Assembly: GCA_016490735.1 (NCBI GenBank)
Contig: JAEMWC010000056.1
Location: forward strand, 109,501 to 173,500
Reading direction: 5' to 3'
Source of the DNA: Pachyseris speciosa
Taxonomy: Eukaryota; Cnidaria; Anthozoa; Scleractinia; Pachyseridae
DNA: 64,000 nt
The notes under the pieces were generated by a model, which saw nothing but the letters and a program-made list of their open reading frames with translations, was not told the origin of the DNA and made no database searches. This document shows positions 12,813 to 24,052 of this stretch, one piece after another (the first letter of the stretch is position 1; each line of letters starts with the position of its first letter). The position numbers were made by a program, and so were the translations under genes.

Positions 12813-13942
12813 TACTACTGGCGGAATTTGCTTTTTAAAAATAAACATGGGTAATACGGATGGCATTCAAAAAACTCATTACGGCAATCAACGCGGATTC
12901 AAACGAAAAGCTGCTGCATTTCAGGTAGTTAGTGTGTGGCTTGATTCACTGGGGTAGACTTACAGGTCCACTGCTGGGGTAGACGGCAACAAGGACCAAT
13001 TTTCTCCAGTTAATCTCCCATCTGATAATATTGTTTAATTTCTGTGTGTGAATTTGGAATCTGGGATTTGGTGACGAATTTCGCCAAGAATTTGGCAATG
13101 AACTAATACCCTTGGATCCTAACCACTGTTGCAAATATTCGTTCCTTACACCTTTTGCTGTTGATTACGAGAAAATACGCATTCATTTGCGTGAATTGAC
13201 GACCAATAACGCGACTGATACTTTCATGAGCGCCGAAAAACGAACATAACTCATTCAATACCGTAACTCATTCTATACCGATTTTTGCATTTTTGTCAAC
13301 ATTCAATAACATTTTTAAGCATTCATATGCGTCGTTCGGCATACAAGAGAGAAAAAGTATACTTTCATTTGCGCTAACATTCAAGTCGTTAACACCACCT
13401 GTTTGAAATTTATTAGCATTCCTGGACGGCGTTAGATTCACCAGGAACCCGACATTTTGGGAGCCTCCAGGCCATGCCGGTGTCACGACTCAGGCACCCG
13501 CATACCACGCGTAAACCACTCAGCATGCACTCAAAAATTAAACGTAAAACAGTTATAAATCAAGTGAAGAATTCAAAATCTCAACGGTACAACACTCTAA
13601 GTAAGAATAACGCAGTTTCTCGGAACTGGGTCAAGTTATAAAAGGCAATCACTCAAAGTGGGTATGAGAACTCGGAAAATGAATTATAAACCACTCGCGG
13701 GTACACGATTCCTTTGCTAGGAAATGTAACTGAAAGCTCCTAAAAAAGAAGCGTGCCACTTGCGTTACATTTTACGCGTGATTAAATCTTCAGCTTCATT
13801 CCTCTTCAAAACAAATAGCCTTCAGTCTATTTGCTACGTTTGATCCCAGATGAAATTACCAAAAGCAAGTCTCTCCTAAAAAGACTTTATTTATCCAGGG
13901 TAGCACGTAATAGCCACAGGCTAATAAACTTGTGGCCCTGAT

Positions 13943-14140
13943 AAATCAAATTAAATCAAATCAAATCAAATGTTGGTTTTTGGGGAGAGGGGAAAACCGG
14001 AGTACCCGGAGAAAAACCTCTCGGAGCAAAGTAGAGAACCAACAAACTCAGCCCACTTATAACGCCGAGTCCGGGAATCGAACCCGGGACACATTGGTGG
14101 AAGGCGAGCGCTCTCACCACTGCGCCAACCCTGCTCCCCT
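13943..14140 (-). mobile_element. tRNA-derived SINE, family 1, copy 2
   Basis: Reverse-complement copy of the family at 7625-7808. The B box reads GGAATCGAACCC and the A-box side reads CACTGCGCCAACCCTGCTC on the plus strand. The tail is a TCAAA repeat at 13943-13970. It lies in the gap between VPS54 and MACROD. Confidence 0.85.
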
Positions 14141-15206
14141 GTATATCTTTTGTTAGTCTTTTGCAGTATCTTGATGAAACTTTTTTCCATTTGGCCGTTA
14201 TTGGTTGTACAGTTTATGGCTGGATTTTACTGAGTTTATTACATATGCCGATATATGCCAAGCGTTGTGCACTGGTCAGGAAGGAGCGAAAGAAGGAAAG
14301 ATCAGCTTCACCCCTACAACTCGGAAATGGCAAATTGCCAATTTTTCGCGTTAAAAAGGCACTATCAGAATAAAGTGCAACGCCCAAGAACACAACCCAA
14401 TGACTCGTGCCAGCCCTGGCGAGCCTTTCTCGAAACTCCCGAAAAACTATTTTCCATGCGCTGGGTTCATTACCAGGAATTGTATTTCTAATATCGTTAA
14501 TGATTTAAGAAAGCGCGCTATAAAATTAAGAGATACCTTAGGCTAGTTTGCCTCAAAAACTAGTACCAATCGATAGAAAACCGACTTGAAAAATACTTCT
14601 CGGCCCCGAAATGTTTTCCGAATATTTGAGAAACGCACACCTGGAACGAGGAGTGCTTGATCCATTATTCCATCAAATACAACACCTATGTTCCACAGTC
14701 ATTTCCTCGTTATTCCTAACGATTTAAATCTGCGGACAAAGTCCTATTTAATTGACTACTGTTTAATGGTACTGCTGTAGTTGTCGCTATGGGGTTTGCG
14801 ATGGAGGCTACACGTGAGGAACTGTCTTACAGCTTACATGAAGAACAAAGAGCGACCACTCCACCGTTTACTACAGTCGCAGCCGGTTTCAAACTCGAAA
14901 TTGGGGGTGAACTAGAACGGGGCTAACTCGGCAGGGGTTCGGAAACAGGCATAAATCGGTCGTCAATCGTCGGACACTGCAGGCATTCTATATTCCCTTT
15001 CAATGAATCATAATAGCAATGTTTTTCGAGAGTTTTTTTGGTCATAAGACACTTTAAAACGCAACGAATCTGTAGTAAAAACAAACTACCGTAGATGTTA
15101 ACAAGTTTCAGTCAGTTTAGCATATCTCACAGAGATCTCTTTCTTCCATAACACACTTAATACGCGTCTCGTAAATGAATGCTTTTCTTTTTCTATCGTA
15201 ATATTT

Positions 15207-18200
15207 CTATATGGTGCAACCCCCGCAAGTGTTCATAGGTGTCTGTTCCACTTCCATATCAGAGGTTTTCTCCTCCGTTTTGCTAGAGTCCTGGTTATCT
15301 TCTGGAGGAACGTTCTTATTAACTATCTCCTCTTGGTTAACGCTTGTATCTTTTTCTTGTGAATCTGTGAACTCTTCAAGTTTAGGTGGGTCGGTAACAC
15401 CTCGCTTTATCGCTTCCTCGTCCAACTTCACGTCTGTGGGAAAGAATGGAAAGAGCGATCAGAGCTTACAGTAAGCATAATAGATTCACATGCTTCTGAG
15501 TTAACATAACGCGCTTTCACCGCCATTGTCAGTTCTTAATTTCACCAAGGAACATTATAAGGCCCCGTCCACACTGATACGAATAAATTTAAAAACGGGC
15601 CGTTAAAGTTTTCCGTCCACACCATCGTTTTCCTATCGCCTTCACCGTTCATACTGAACCGCTGCTTCGGATTTAGAAACACCGCAATGTATAGACTGTG
15701 ACATAGCTAACATGGGTGTTGCGACTTAAGCGTTTTCGAAAAAGCTCCGGTTTTGCTGTGCACACTAAAACACTCAGCCAGTGTTTTTTTAATATCTCCA
15801 CCATGGACAGCGTTTTGGAAGAATCTCCGTTTTCGGTGACGTAAAAGACCGTTTGTTGTGGCACATTGGGGAACAATAACTGCGTTTTCAGAATTATCCG
15901 GATTAGTGTGGACGGGATCTAAGCGCCCCTACTGCACCCTAACAGATCTTTGGATCTCCCACCCTCAGGGAGGGAAATCGAGCGCGCACGGGCAAATGGA
16001 CGCGTGTGCTTGAGCTTCAACTGAGATAATGCACATGTCATCGGCTTCCCGTGAGGTCGACCCCGGGATAACCACGGGGATTGTAAAATCAGTCAAGCAA
16101 AGTTGAGGAATTTCCCCAGGGTGTCGGAGAATCTTGCAAGACAAAGTCCCCTTAGCAGAAAAATCTCCCTGACATCCTTTAATAACTTGTGAATTCCTCC
16201 ACCTTTGATCGTAAAACAACGTCGAGATTTCCCCCTACCCACGGACAAAGAATCCCATCCATCTCATTGTATTCCCCACATATTTCCCTGGTTGGCCCGA
16301 GGGGCAACCCTACGGGAAACCAATGACATGTGCATAAGACATCGATGCTATCGAAGGCATACCTTCTGCGTCTTCCTCTTTTGGTTGTCCTCCTTCACCA
16401 GTGTCGTTAATTTTGTCTTCTTCTGACTCCAGCCCCTCCTCTTTTCCCCTCGAAAGCACACCCCCTGTGTCTTCTTCTTTTGGTTGTCCTTCTTCATGGC
16501 CGTCAATCATTTTATCTTCTCCTGACTCCAGCTCATCTTCTCCCCTAGAAAGCATACCCGCTGCGTCTTCTGCTTTTGGTTGTCCTTCTTCACTGGCCTC
16601 ATTAATTTTATCTTCTCCTGACTCCAGCTCCTCCTCCTCGCCCCTCGAACGCACAGCCCCTGTGTCTTCTTCCTTTGGTTGTCCTTCGTCACTGGCCTCG
16701 TTGATTTCGACTTCCTCCGACTCCAGCTCATCTTCTTTTTTGTTTTGATCTTGTTCTTGGTCGCTTTGCTGCTCCATTTTCTGGGCTGATGGAAAATACC
16801 TCGGTAAAAGTTGTTGATAAACTTCGAGATCTCCTCCAAGAAAAACGCAAAATATAATACGATCCACCTGCAGAGATAAAGATAATTGTACTCGTCAATG
16901 TTTGTTTTACGTTTACAACATCAAAGCAACTTACAGCATTTCTAAACCTTTGGATACTGGTACACAGAACAAGGGATTCGCCGGTGCTTCGCAGACGTTA
17001 CTAACCGGAGTTTTTGATTACGCCTAACGAAGGCTACGATCCACCATCCTGAAGATGCCGTGGATCGGCGAAAGCTGGGAATTTTAATTTTAGCAAGACA
17101 GTAATTACGGGCCTCACTTGAACCAACAACATTTATTAGCATTTCCAAAGTTTGCAATTCACTATGAACAGAAAAAAACGTGGATATTACTAAAATAAAC
17201 CTCAAATGAACAAAATCTGGTAATGTGAGCGTTTCGCTCACAGAGCAATGTTTGGCAGTCAATTTCGAGATACATACAAGGTCTGCATTTTTGTTGCCTT
17301 CATGATCTACAGACTCCAGCCATTTGCGAACAGTGTTTAAAGCCACACAGGACGCATCATAGATTGGGTAACCTGTAAAGGATCAAAGTAAGAAACGCTT
17401 TACAAAACAACAACGTAACTAAGTAAGTACTAAAAATTAGTCGGTTTGTCTATTGTATGTCTGTTGTTATCGACAATAAGTCATTTGTAAGGCGCGAAAA
17501 GTTTTTGGCAATGGTTCAGTGGGTCAGTGTGATCCATTGGTACTGGTTAGTACTGTAAATAATGCATTTAGCAGAGTCCCAGTCGATTGCCTGGTTATTC
17601 TGTAAATGGTTTTCAGCAGTTTTCATTATTTGCTAAGTCACAGGACTACGGTAATGATAGGGAACAAATCCGCCAGTTCAATTTAAGTCACTTCAGACTA
17701 CCCAAACACGTGGTGGCAGTCCTGTTCCTTCTAAGGCAATGCTGGGAAGCTTTAAAGTTTCTATGTCTTCTTTTGTATTACTGTAAATGTTAGAAAACCA
17801 TCATAAAACTAAATGTGTTTTACTTACCATAAATTCCAGTTGAAACACAACAGAATGCCTGTACACAGAGAAACAACAATTGACATAGTGTCGTATATGG
17901 CTAGATTGTGATTGCATACACTTTTTATGTCAAAAAGACAATAAGAAATTATTTCTTAAAGGTGAGATAATTTAATCTGTCATGTTGCCTTTGGTTTGAC
18001 CAAGTCCAGCCTGATAATACTGTAGTTGAGGTTTTCAAACCTTAAAATAGAACTTGAAATGCTTTATCTACAAGAAGCAAGAAGAGATTGAAAAGGATTC
18101 TACTGTATATAGTTGCATATAGCTTTGAATGTTTGAAATAAAACAATAATTTTATAACTTTGACTTAATTTAAAATAGTAATTTTATTTTCAGATAATTG

Positions 18201-21200
18201 AATTTTCTAACTACATATAAATGCAATCTTGTGTATACAAACGAATTAAAATGTTGGTCCAACAAATTCCACTGTCATCTGTGTCACTTCATTTCTTACC
18301 ACAGAACGGATGCCATACTTCGTCACAAGTTGTAGGCACCTCTTATAGCAGCTCCGCAGTGGTTTCTCATGTTTGCCGATTGGTCCGACAGTATGGATGA
18401 CATCTGAAGAAAGGTGGCAGCATCAAAATTAAGCCCCAGCTAAACGATTGACCATTTTCGTTCAACATCGTGTTGGAAGAACATGTATGACCATTAAGTA
18501 ACCTCTCTCAACTAACAAAGAAGTGTTTTTCCATATTTGATCTAGAACAAACATTTTCATCCAACATTTGGAGTTTATATAATGCAAATGTTTGATCATT
18601 TAGCCACCCCAACCAACAAAGCATGCACAACTGGTAATACGCAAAAATCATTCCATGGTCTCACATTATCTGGTGTTTGGTCAAATGTTGTTTGTCCATT
18701 CAGCTACCCAGCATACTGTTGTAAACACAATGTTGGATGAAAGTGTTCGATCGTTTAGCCAGGGATTAACTCAGAAGTTGCATAAAAGCAAATACATAAT
18801 GACTAAAAGCATCTGAATGTTTACAGTACTCATAGAGAAGATAAAAAAAATTCTCTCATAAGAGATAGTTGTCTGACAGTGTTCCTTTACACTTCAAGAG
18901 GAGTTCCAAAAGAGCAAACATGTGTACAATATTCTGAAAGACTAAAATCTCTACCATGGTAAACAGAAGATGGAGCACTATATATTTTATTGTAATTACC
19001 TTACAAGACATCTCTATATTTAAAAATGCGACAATATCTGCAAAATGCAACTCACACTTGGCTGGTAACTTGTGTCCTGAAGGAAAAAAATTGAGAATTT
19101 TATAGTCCACTTATAAAGGGTTAAAAAGAGCAGATTTTTTACCAAGCATTGTAAAATCAACCAATAAATGACCTCTATTTGCCCTTGGCAGTATTTGTAG
19201 CAAAAAGCTAGTGGGACCAAGCAAAATACACAAAAACATGTAATACAAATAAACATAACAAGGTTAAGAATCCCAACTAGCAGGAGGCAAACCAGTTGGC
19301 TATTTACAAAAGCATGGCCAAGCTGGAGTGGGACTCAAACTCAGGGCCTACGGAGGGCAAGTCCAGCACTCTAACTGCTTGGCAAGGCTGCCTCTCCACC
19401 TCTTAATAGAACAACATATTCACACAGAACATATTATTAGTTTTAAAGAAGTATGGGATTTGCACTGTTATGAAATAATCCAAATTTACCATATTGGTAA
19501 TTATATTAACAATGCTTCTTCTAAACCAGCAACTGACCTGAACTGATTTTTGCATCACCAGTCGAGCAGCCATTAAGAGCAGCACATTCCTGTCTTAAAC
19601 TTGAACCAGCAGCACGATGAATACAGCCATCAACTACAACAGAAAAATAACTTACGTACATTCACTAGGACATACAAGGAACAAGTACAAGGAGACACGA
19701 TTTGGAGTCCCTAATCTGACACTGTTTAGTAAATGTTAGTAAAAACAAAAACATTTGACAAGTCAGTTACCTCCACCTCCTCCCAAAAGAGAGTTGTTTG
19801 CTGGGAAAAACAAAATAATTACTGTCATTGTTACCTTGTAAAAACTGGATGTCCTCAAATATATACTGGTACATTAAAAATGTGCATAACAGATGTGATA
19901 AGATGGAGGCACAGTGGAACCGCAATTTGACAAAGTGCCAAGGGACAAGGAAAATTGGTTTGTTATATCGAGGTCCTTTTCCAAACAGTTTAAAAGGTCG
20001 GGATGGACAGTAACAACAAACAAACAACACTGCAGTAGTCAAAGTCTGGTTAGATGAGACCTTTGTATATTTTTATTGCAGTGTGCATGGAAATAAATGG
20101 TCTGATTCGCTTAAAAGTGCACCGATACTGGAAGAGACTTTTTTCAAAATGTTGTGTATGTGGTTCTTCCATGAGAGATTTTCATCAATGTTAAGCCCTA
20201 GAGATTTACAATTTGATTGGTTTGGTTTGTTTGGACACCATCAACAAAAATGCTGAAAAACTGATATTTTAACCGATTTTAAATAAAGTTATCATTCATT
20301 CATTCATACCATTCGCTATATTGAGGACTTCATTATATACCAGTAGTGAATCGTTAAATAAAGGTTCCACTGTACACCCAAAACAGTTTCTTATGACGTT
20401 CATAAAACAGGATGACATCAAAGATAATAAAGAAAAGACATCAAAGATGAGGGTCATTTGCAATTGATGACCAGAATTTTAATAATTGTTATGACAATCT
20501 GGTCATCAGTTGCAAATGGCCCCCATCTTGGATTTCTTTGCTTCTCCACGACAGAGCTCTCAAGTCTCATGCATTGAGCGTGAGACTCACACAAACAAAT
20601 TCAATCTTACACACTCAGAGTGATAGCATATAGAACAACCATTATAACATGTTAATTAAATTTGATATTGATCTGATTCAGTGATCATACTGACAGCATG
20701 TAGAACAAGCGTTATAACATGTTAATTTGACTTCTAGATACATGTAAGTCAGAATGTTAAGAAAGAGTTCATATTGGTCCATTGAAAAGAACATTCTGGG
20801 ATCTAAACAGTTGCTTTTAAAGCATCACATTTCTGCTCAGAATGAAGGAAAATTTCAAAATTTCCTGGGGGAGCATGCCCCTAGACCCCCCTTGCAGGGT
20901 GACGCCTGCAAAGTCACAAACAACGGGTATGCCATCGAAGATCTCACTCTTTGCCAACAAATCAACTTGAGAGCTCTGCTAAGACCAAGTAAAACTGTCC
21001 AAGCAGACTCCAAAGTAATCAAAACCTATGGAGCATTTAATTCATTCATGAGACTGCCGGCCATATTGCTTCACTAAAACAAAAGAAAGTATTTGCATAA
21101 AAATAGAGCGCAATTCCCAGAGGTTTAGTTTGGGACACCAACATGGCTGCTGTGACATCCTGTGAAAACACTCTATAGAGAAATGCTACAAGGGTGCAAA

Positions 21201-23919
21201 TAGTGAAAGCAATAATGATAAATCTAAAAATAATGTTTTGTATACTGAAATGACCCTCAAAATCTGGTTGCCATAGGAATGTAGTATTGGAAACATTGAA
21301 ATGTGAAATTTAAGTTTTTGCAATATAACATTTGGGAAAAGACGTAACATGTGGTGATCACATGCACCTCCCACCCTAACCCAATGGGGATCTTATTATT
21401 AGAATTTTATAGTCGATAAGTATAGGATTCCTATCAGGGTTAATTAAATTAACCACTGACAATATTACAACACACATCTTACCTGCATTTACTATAGCAT
21501 CAATTTCTAAGGACGTGATATCCCCTGCCATAATGAAACTTTTTCATTTAGTGTTTCATTGACATCAAAAGTGGGTTTTTCAGTAGTTTTTCCTAACAGA
21601 AATACAATAGTAAACATTATGGTCATTGCTACTTCCATGAAGAAATAATCTCACAAGGTATCCTTGAAATATTTTAGGTAGTGTGGGGTGGTTTCTCAAG
21701 GCTCAAGAAACCCTGCCTTCTTTTTTTTATCTCAAAATAGCAAGTCAGAACAACTAACGTTGTCACAAAAGTAAGCAAATATACCCAGCTTCATTATTTT
21801 GGACAAAATATTCAAACTCTTTAGACTGTGACCAATAAATAATTAAAAAAAAAACAGTATCATCTCCAATGCTGGATTTGGGGGTATGACATCACACATT
21901 TAAAGGACAGCATCTAGGTCTAATGCTGGATTTAGGGCCATGACACTGCATATACTTGAAGGACAATTAAATGTAAAACCTTGGATGTGAATAAATATAT
22001 TTTATGTAGTTTCAGAAAATATCTACAGTATAAACAAGGGAGATTTTTTATAGGGGGAGGGGAGGGTGAAATAGCCCCCACACCCACCCCTCTGGAAATT
22101 CAAATTAGCCTCAAAGTATTGTGGACTTTCTCTGTTAGAATTTCTCATCTCCTTTTATGGGAAGGTATGGCATTTTTTGAAAACACACAAAATTAACCCT
22201 GGTGGATTCATCAAATTAGTGTTATTTATTATGGGTGTAGATCCTGCATGTTCCAATAGATCATAATTATTATTTGTATTCTTTTTTTTTTAATAATAAT
22301 GTAAACCTTTATTTAGTTACTGAAAAACTAACATACAAGAGACAAATGCAAAAATTAAAATGTAACAACTTACAAAAAAAATATAACAAGTAAAGAGAAC
22401 TTTTACACATGATGATCTACGAATTACAGCAAATGATACACACACACAAGAATCAAACAAACAAACAAAAGTGCTTAAAGAGTAACAAGGCTTCAAATCT
22501 TCCTTTTGTCTATCCCGAGGTTGTATTTCAAAATTTTAAGATATGCAGTGAAAAAGAAAGGGTCGTCATTTTTTGCAGCAATATAAATGTACTGTATTGC
22601 CACAAGCAAACAATAGTTCATGCCTAAAAAAGACTGTTTTTAGGGATGAAGAAGTAAACTCAATCCAAAAAATCACCCAAAGAGATGTGTCAGCGTTTGA
22701 CTACCATTGCAAAGAAAACATTTGTCATTGTCTGTTATCTTATCTCTAAAGAGTCTATTTTTTGTGTACAGAATGTTGTGGTTGATCTTAAATTGAAAAA
22801 CTGACATCCTGACATCGCAGAGAAGTTTATAAATATGCGAAATTTCCTCAGCAGAAAAACCTGCCTTTTCAAGCTTGCCCACTGAGGTGGGCTTCTGAAA
22901 AATCTTTTTTGTCATATTTGTATTCTTGGTATTGAACTGGATCTAGCACGAAGTGGAGGCTCTTGCAGGAGAATGCATTTACATAGAAAATGATTCCCCT
23001 GTGTCCAAGCTATTGTAGCTCCAGCTTATTACAGAGGATATGAAGGTCTATTGTTACTTTGGACTCTGAAGAAGATCATCACAAATGAATAGCAGGCATG
23101 ATTGAGGTAAAATTATTAGCACACTTAGCATTGGAATCACTTCTGCTACAACTACTGATTTATCCTCAGTTACTCAATAATCCCACTACTGTATCATAAC
23201 TGAAAAATATATTATTAAAGAAATTTCCCTCAAGCAGCTGACTTCTTATTTCATTTCAAGTCATTGAGGCTCACAGAAAATTAGAAGCTCATTCATTGTA
23301 TCTTGAATTGTCTAGCTGGAGTAAAGAAACCTCAGGTTTATATGAAAGTCTCCTATAATAATAAGCTTAAAACAAAATCAATATTTCTATTTACAGGATA
23401 GGTGTAAAGGGATAGATTGATGTCTCCAGAGAATGGCATCCCCGCTAACAGCCGTACCTTTCTTTTTATAAATAGCATATGAATTTTCCAGTAGGTATTC
23501 TGACCAGGTTGGAATGCTCTCCAGGATCACAAAGTCTTTCCCGCATCTATACAGCTTCCGTTTCTCATCCAAAGGCAAATCATCGAACTTGCTCCATGGT
23601 GACTTCTTCTCACTTTCAGAACCCTCTAAGAGCAAAAAACTAACATTAAAATTCCTGTTTACCTGCATGTCCTGAAACTAAAATTCTGTAAACCCGTTTC
23701 TCACAAAACAAATCTGCATTGACGCTGTTTTTCACCAAGCAGTAACGTCATTGAGCTGTTTCCGTGTATGTCAACAGTGGTAGGAAATCCTGAATTTAAT
23801 AGTAAAAAATCCAGTCGCTTCGTTGTGGCACCTTACTTGAGGCAAAGAAATGTTTTACCTGAGTTTTCAGAACACTCTGTTTTACGCTTTCCGTAGTAAA
23901 ACCTGAATAATCCTGCCAT
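15207..23919 (-). CDS. MACROD: MACROD-type macro-domain mono-ADP-ribosylhydrolase, complete, 485 aa
   Basis: MACROD enzymes remove mono-ADP-ribose from acidic residues and deacetylate O-acetyl-ADP-ribose. Exons, 5' to 3' on the minus strand: 23919-23859, 23635-23458, 21592-21483, 19800-19771, 19633-19538, 19076-19056, 18403-18300, 17858-17828, 17372-17278, 16867-16363, 15433-15207. The sum is 1458 bp with frame kept throughout. The N-terminal part has [16 protein letters not shown] and the macro domain spans roughly residues 98-270. It shows [20 protein letters not shown], a GGGGVDG loop (including the Asn and Asp considered catalytic in the family), [29 protein letters not shown] and DRIIFCVFL, then YFP. 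After it come four acidic repeats of about 32 residues (unit like [19 protein letters not shown]) in one long exon, and a final exon ending CGGCTI. The paralogue (MACROD1 or 2) is not resolved. Divergent from the KNL2-like gene with a shared 133 bp gap. Confidence 0.95.
15560..15921. mobile_element. MITE with GGCCCCGTCCACACT-type ends
   Basis: The left end GGCCCCGTCCACACT (about 15561) is mirrored by AGTGTGGACGGGATC (about 15905-15919). It lies in the last MACROD intron (15434-16362). The ends resemble those of hAT-like MITEs, but I could not settle an 8 bp target duplication. Confidence 0.6.
16027..16338. mobile_element. MITE family 2, copy 1, abutting a MACROD splice donor
   Basis: About 310 bp. 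It begins near TAATGCACATGTCATCGGC and ends with the inverse GCCAATGACATGTGCATA-like sequence (one mismatch region). Sister copies are at 24814-25148 and 34608-34944. The right end stops about 24 bp from the donor GT (16361-16362) of the long acidic-repeat exon, so the start of this intron is almost entirely MITE. The family is not recognised. Confidence 0.75.
19912..20372. mobile_element. Possible non-autonomous Tc1/mariner-like element
   Basis: CAGTGGAACC at 19912-19921 is mirrored by GGTTCCACTG at 20363-20372. The right flank is TA but the left flank is CA, so the target duplication is not intact. It lies in MACROD intron sequence. There is no transposase. Confidence 0.45.
22290..22920 (-). 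pseudogene. LINE fragment, C-terminal zinc-knuckle region
   Basis: A minus-strand open stretch (22915-22673) has [19 protein letters not shown] followed by [14 protein letters not shown]. That is the C-x2-C...H pattern found near the C-terminus of LINE polymerases. No reverse-transcriptase core is present, so this is a truncated remnant within the MACROD intron 21593-23457. Confidence 0.6.
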
Positions 23920-24052
23920 TATTTCTGTTCAAAAAGAGAGAAGGGAGTAGTAGAAGCCCACAGTTGACAGAGCCAGCATACATGAAGGGATAAAGTCAAA
24001 CAACAGCACCGCTGACAAGCTCCCTCCTTTTTGGCGCGAGTTTGATTCCCAG
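23920..24052. promoter_or_regulatory. Shared bidirectional promoter region, MACROD / KNL2
   Basis: The predicted start codons of MACROD (23919, minus) and the KNL2-like gene (24053, plus) are 133 bp apart and face away from each other. Both 5' UTRs and the core promoters must lie in or overlap this interval unless further non-coding exons exist. I see no clear TATA box. This is inferred from gene arrangement only. Confidence 0.6.

Larger units (their letters stand above)
9856..15206. other. Convergent intergenic region between VPS54 and MACROD
   Basis: No coding exon is recognised. It should contain the 3' UTRs of both flanking genes, which end on facing strands; possible AATAAA at 10891 is not convincing. 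Visible content: a stretch rich in GGCTAGTGGA / ACTAGCC words (10920-11125), an inverted repeat at 11258-11435, a 322 bp MITE (12062-12383), an A-rich element with inverted ends (12512-12812), a SINE (13943-14140), and otherwise unremarkable AT-rich DNA. Confidence 0.6.

Noticed and set aside
16401..16748. Serine-rich open frame on the plus strand
   Set aside because: It is the antisense of the acidic MACROD exon; the repeat of GAG/GAA codons makes the other strand Ser/Pro-rich.
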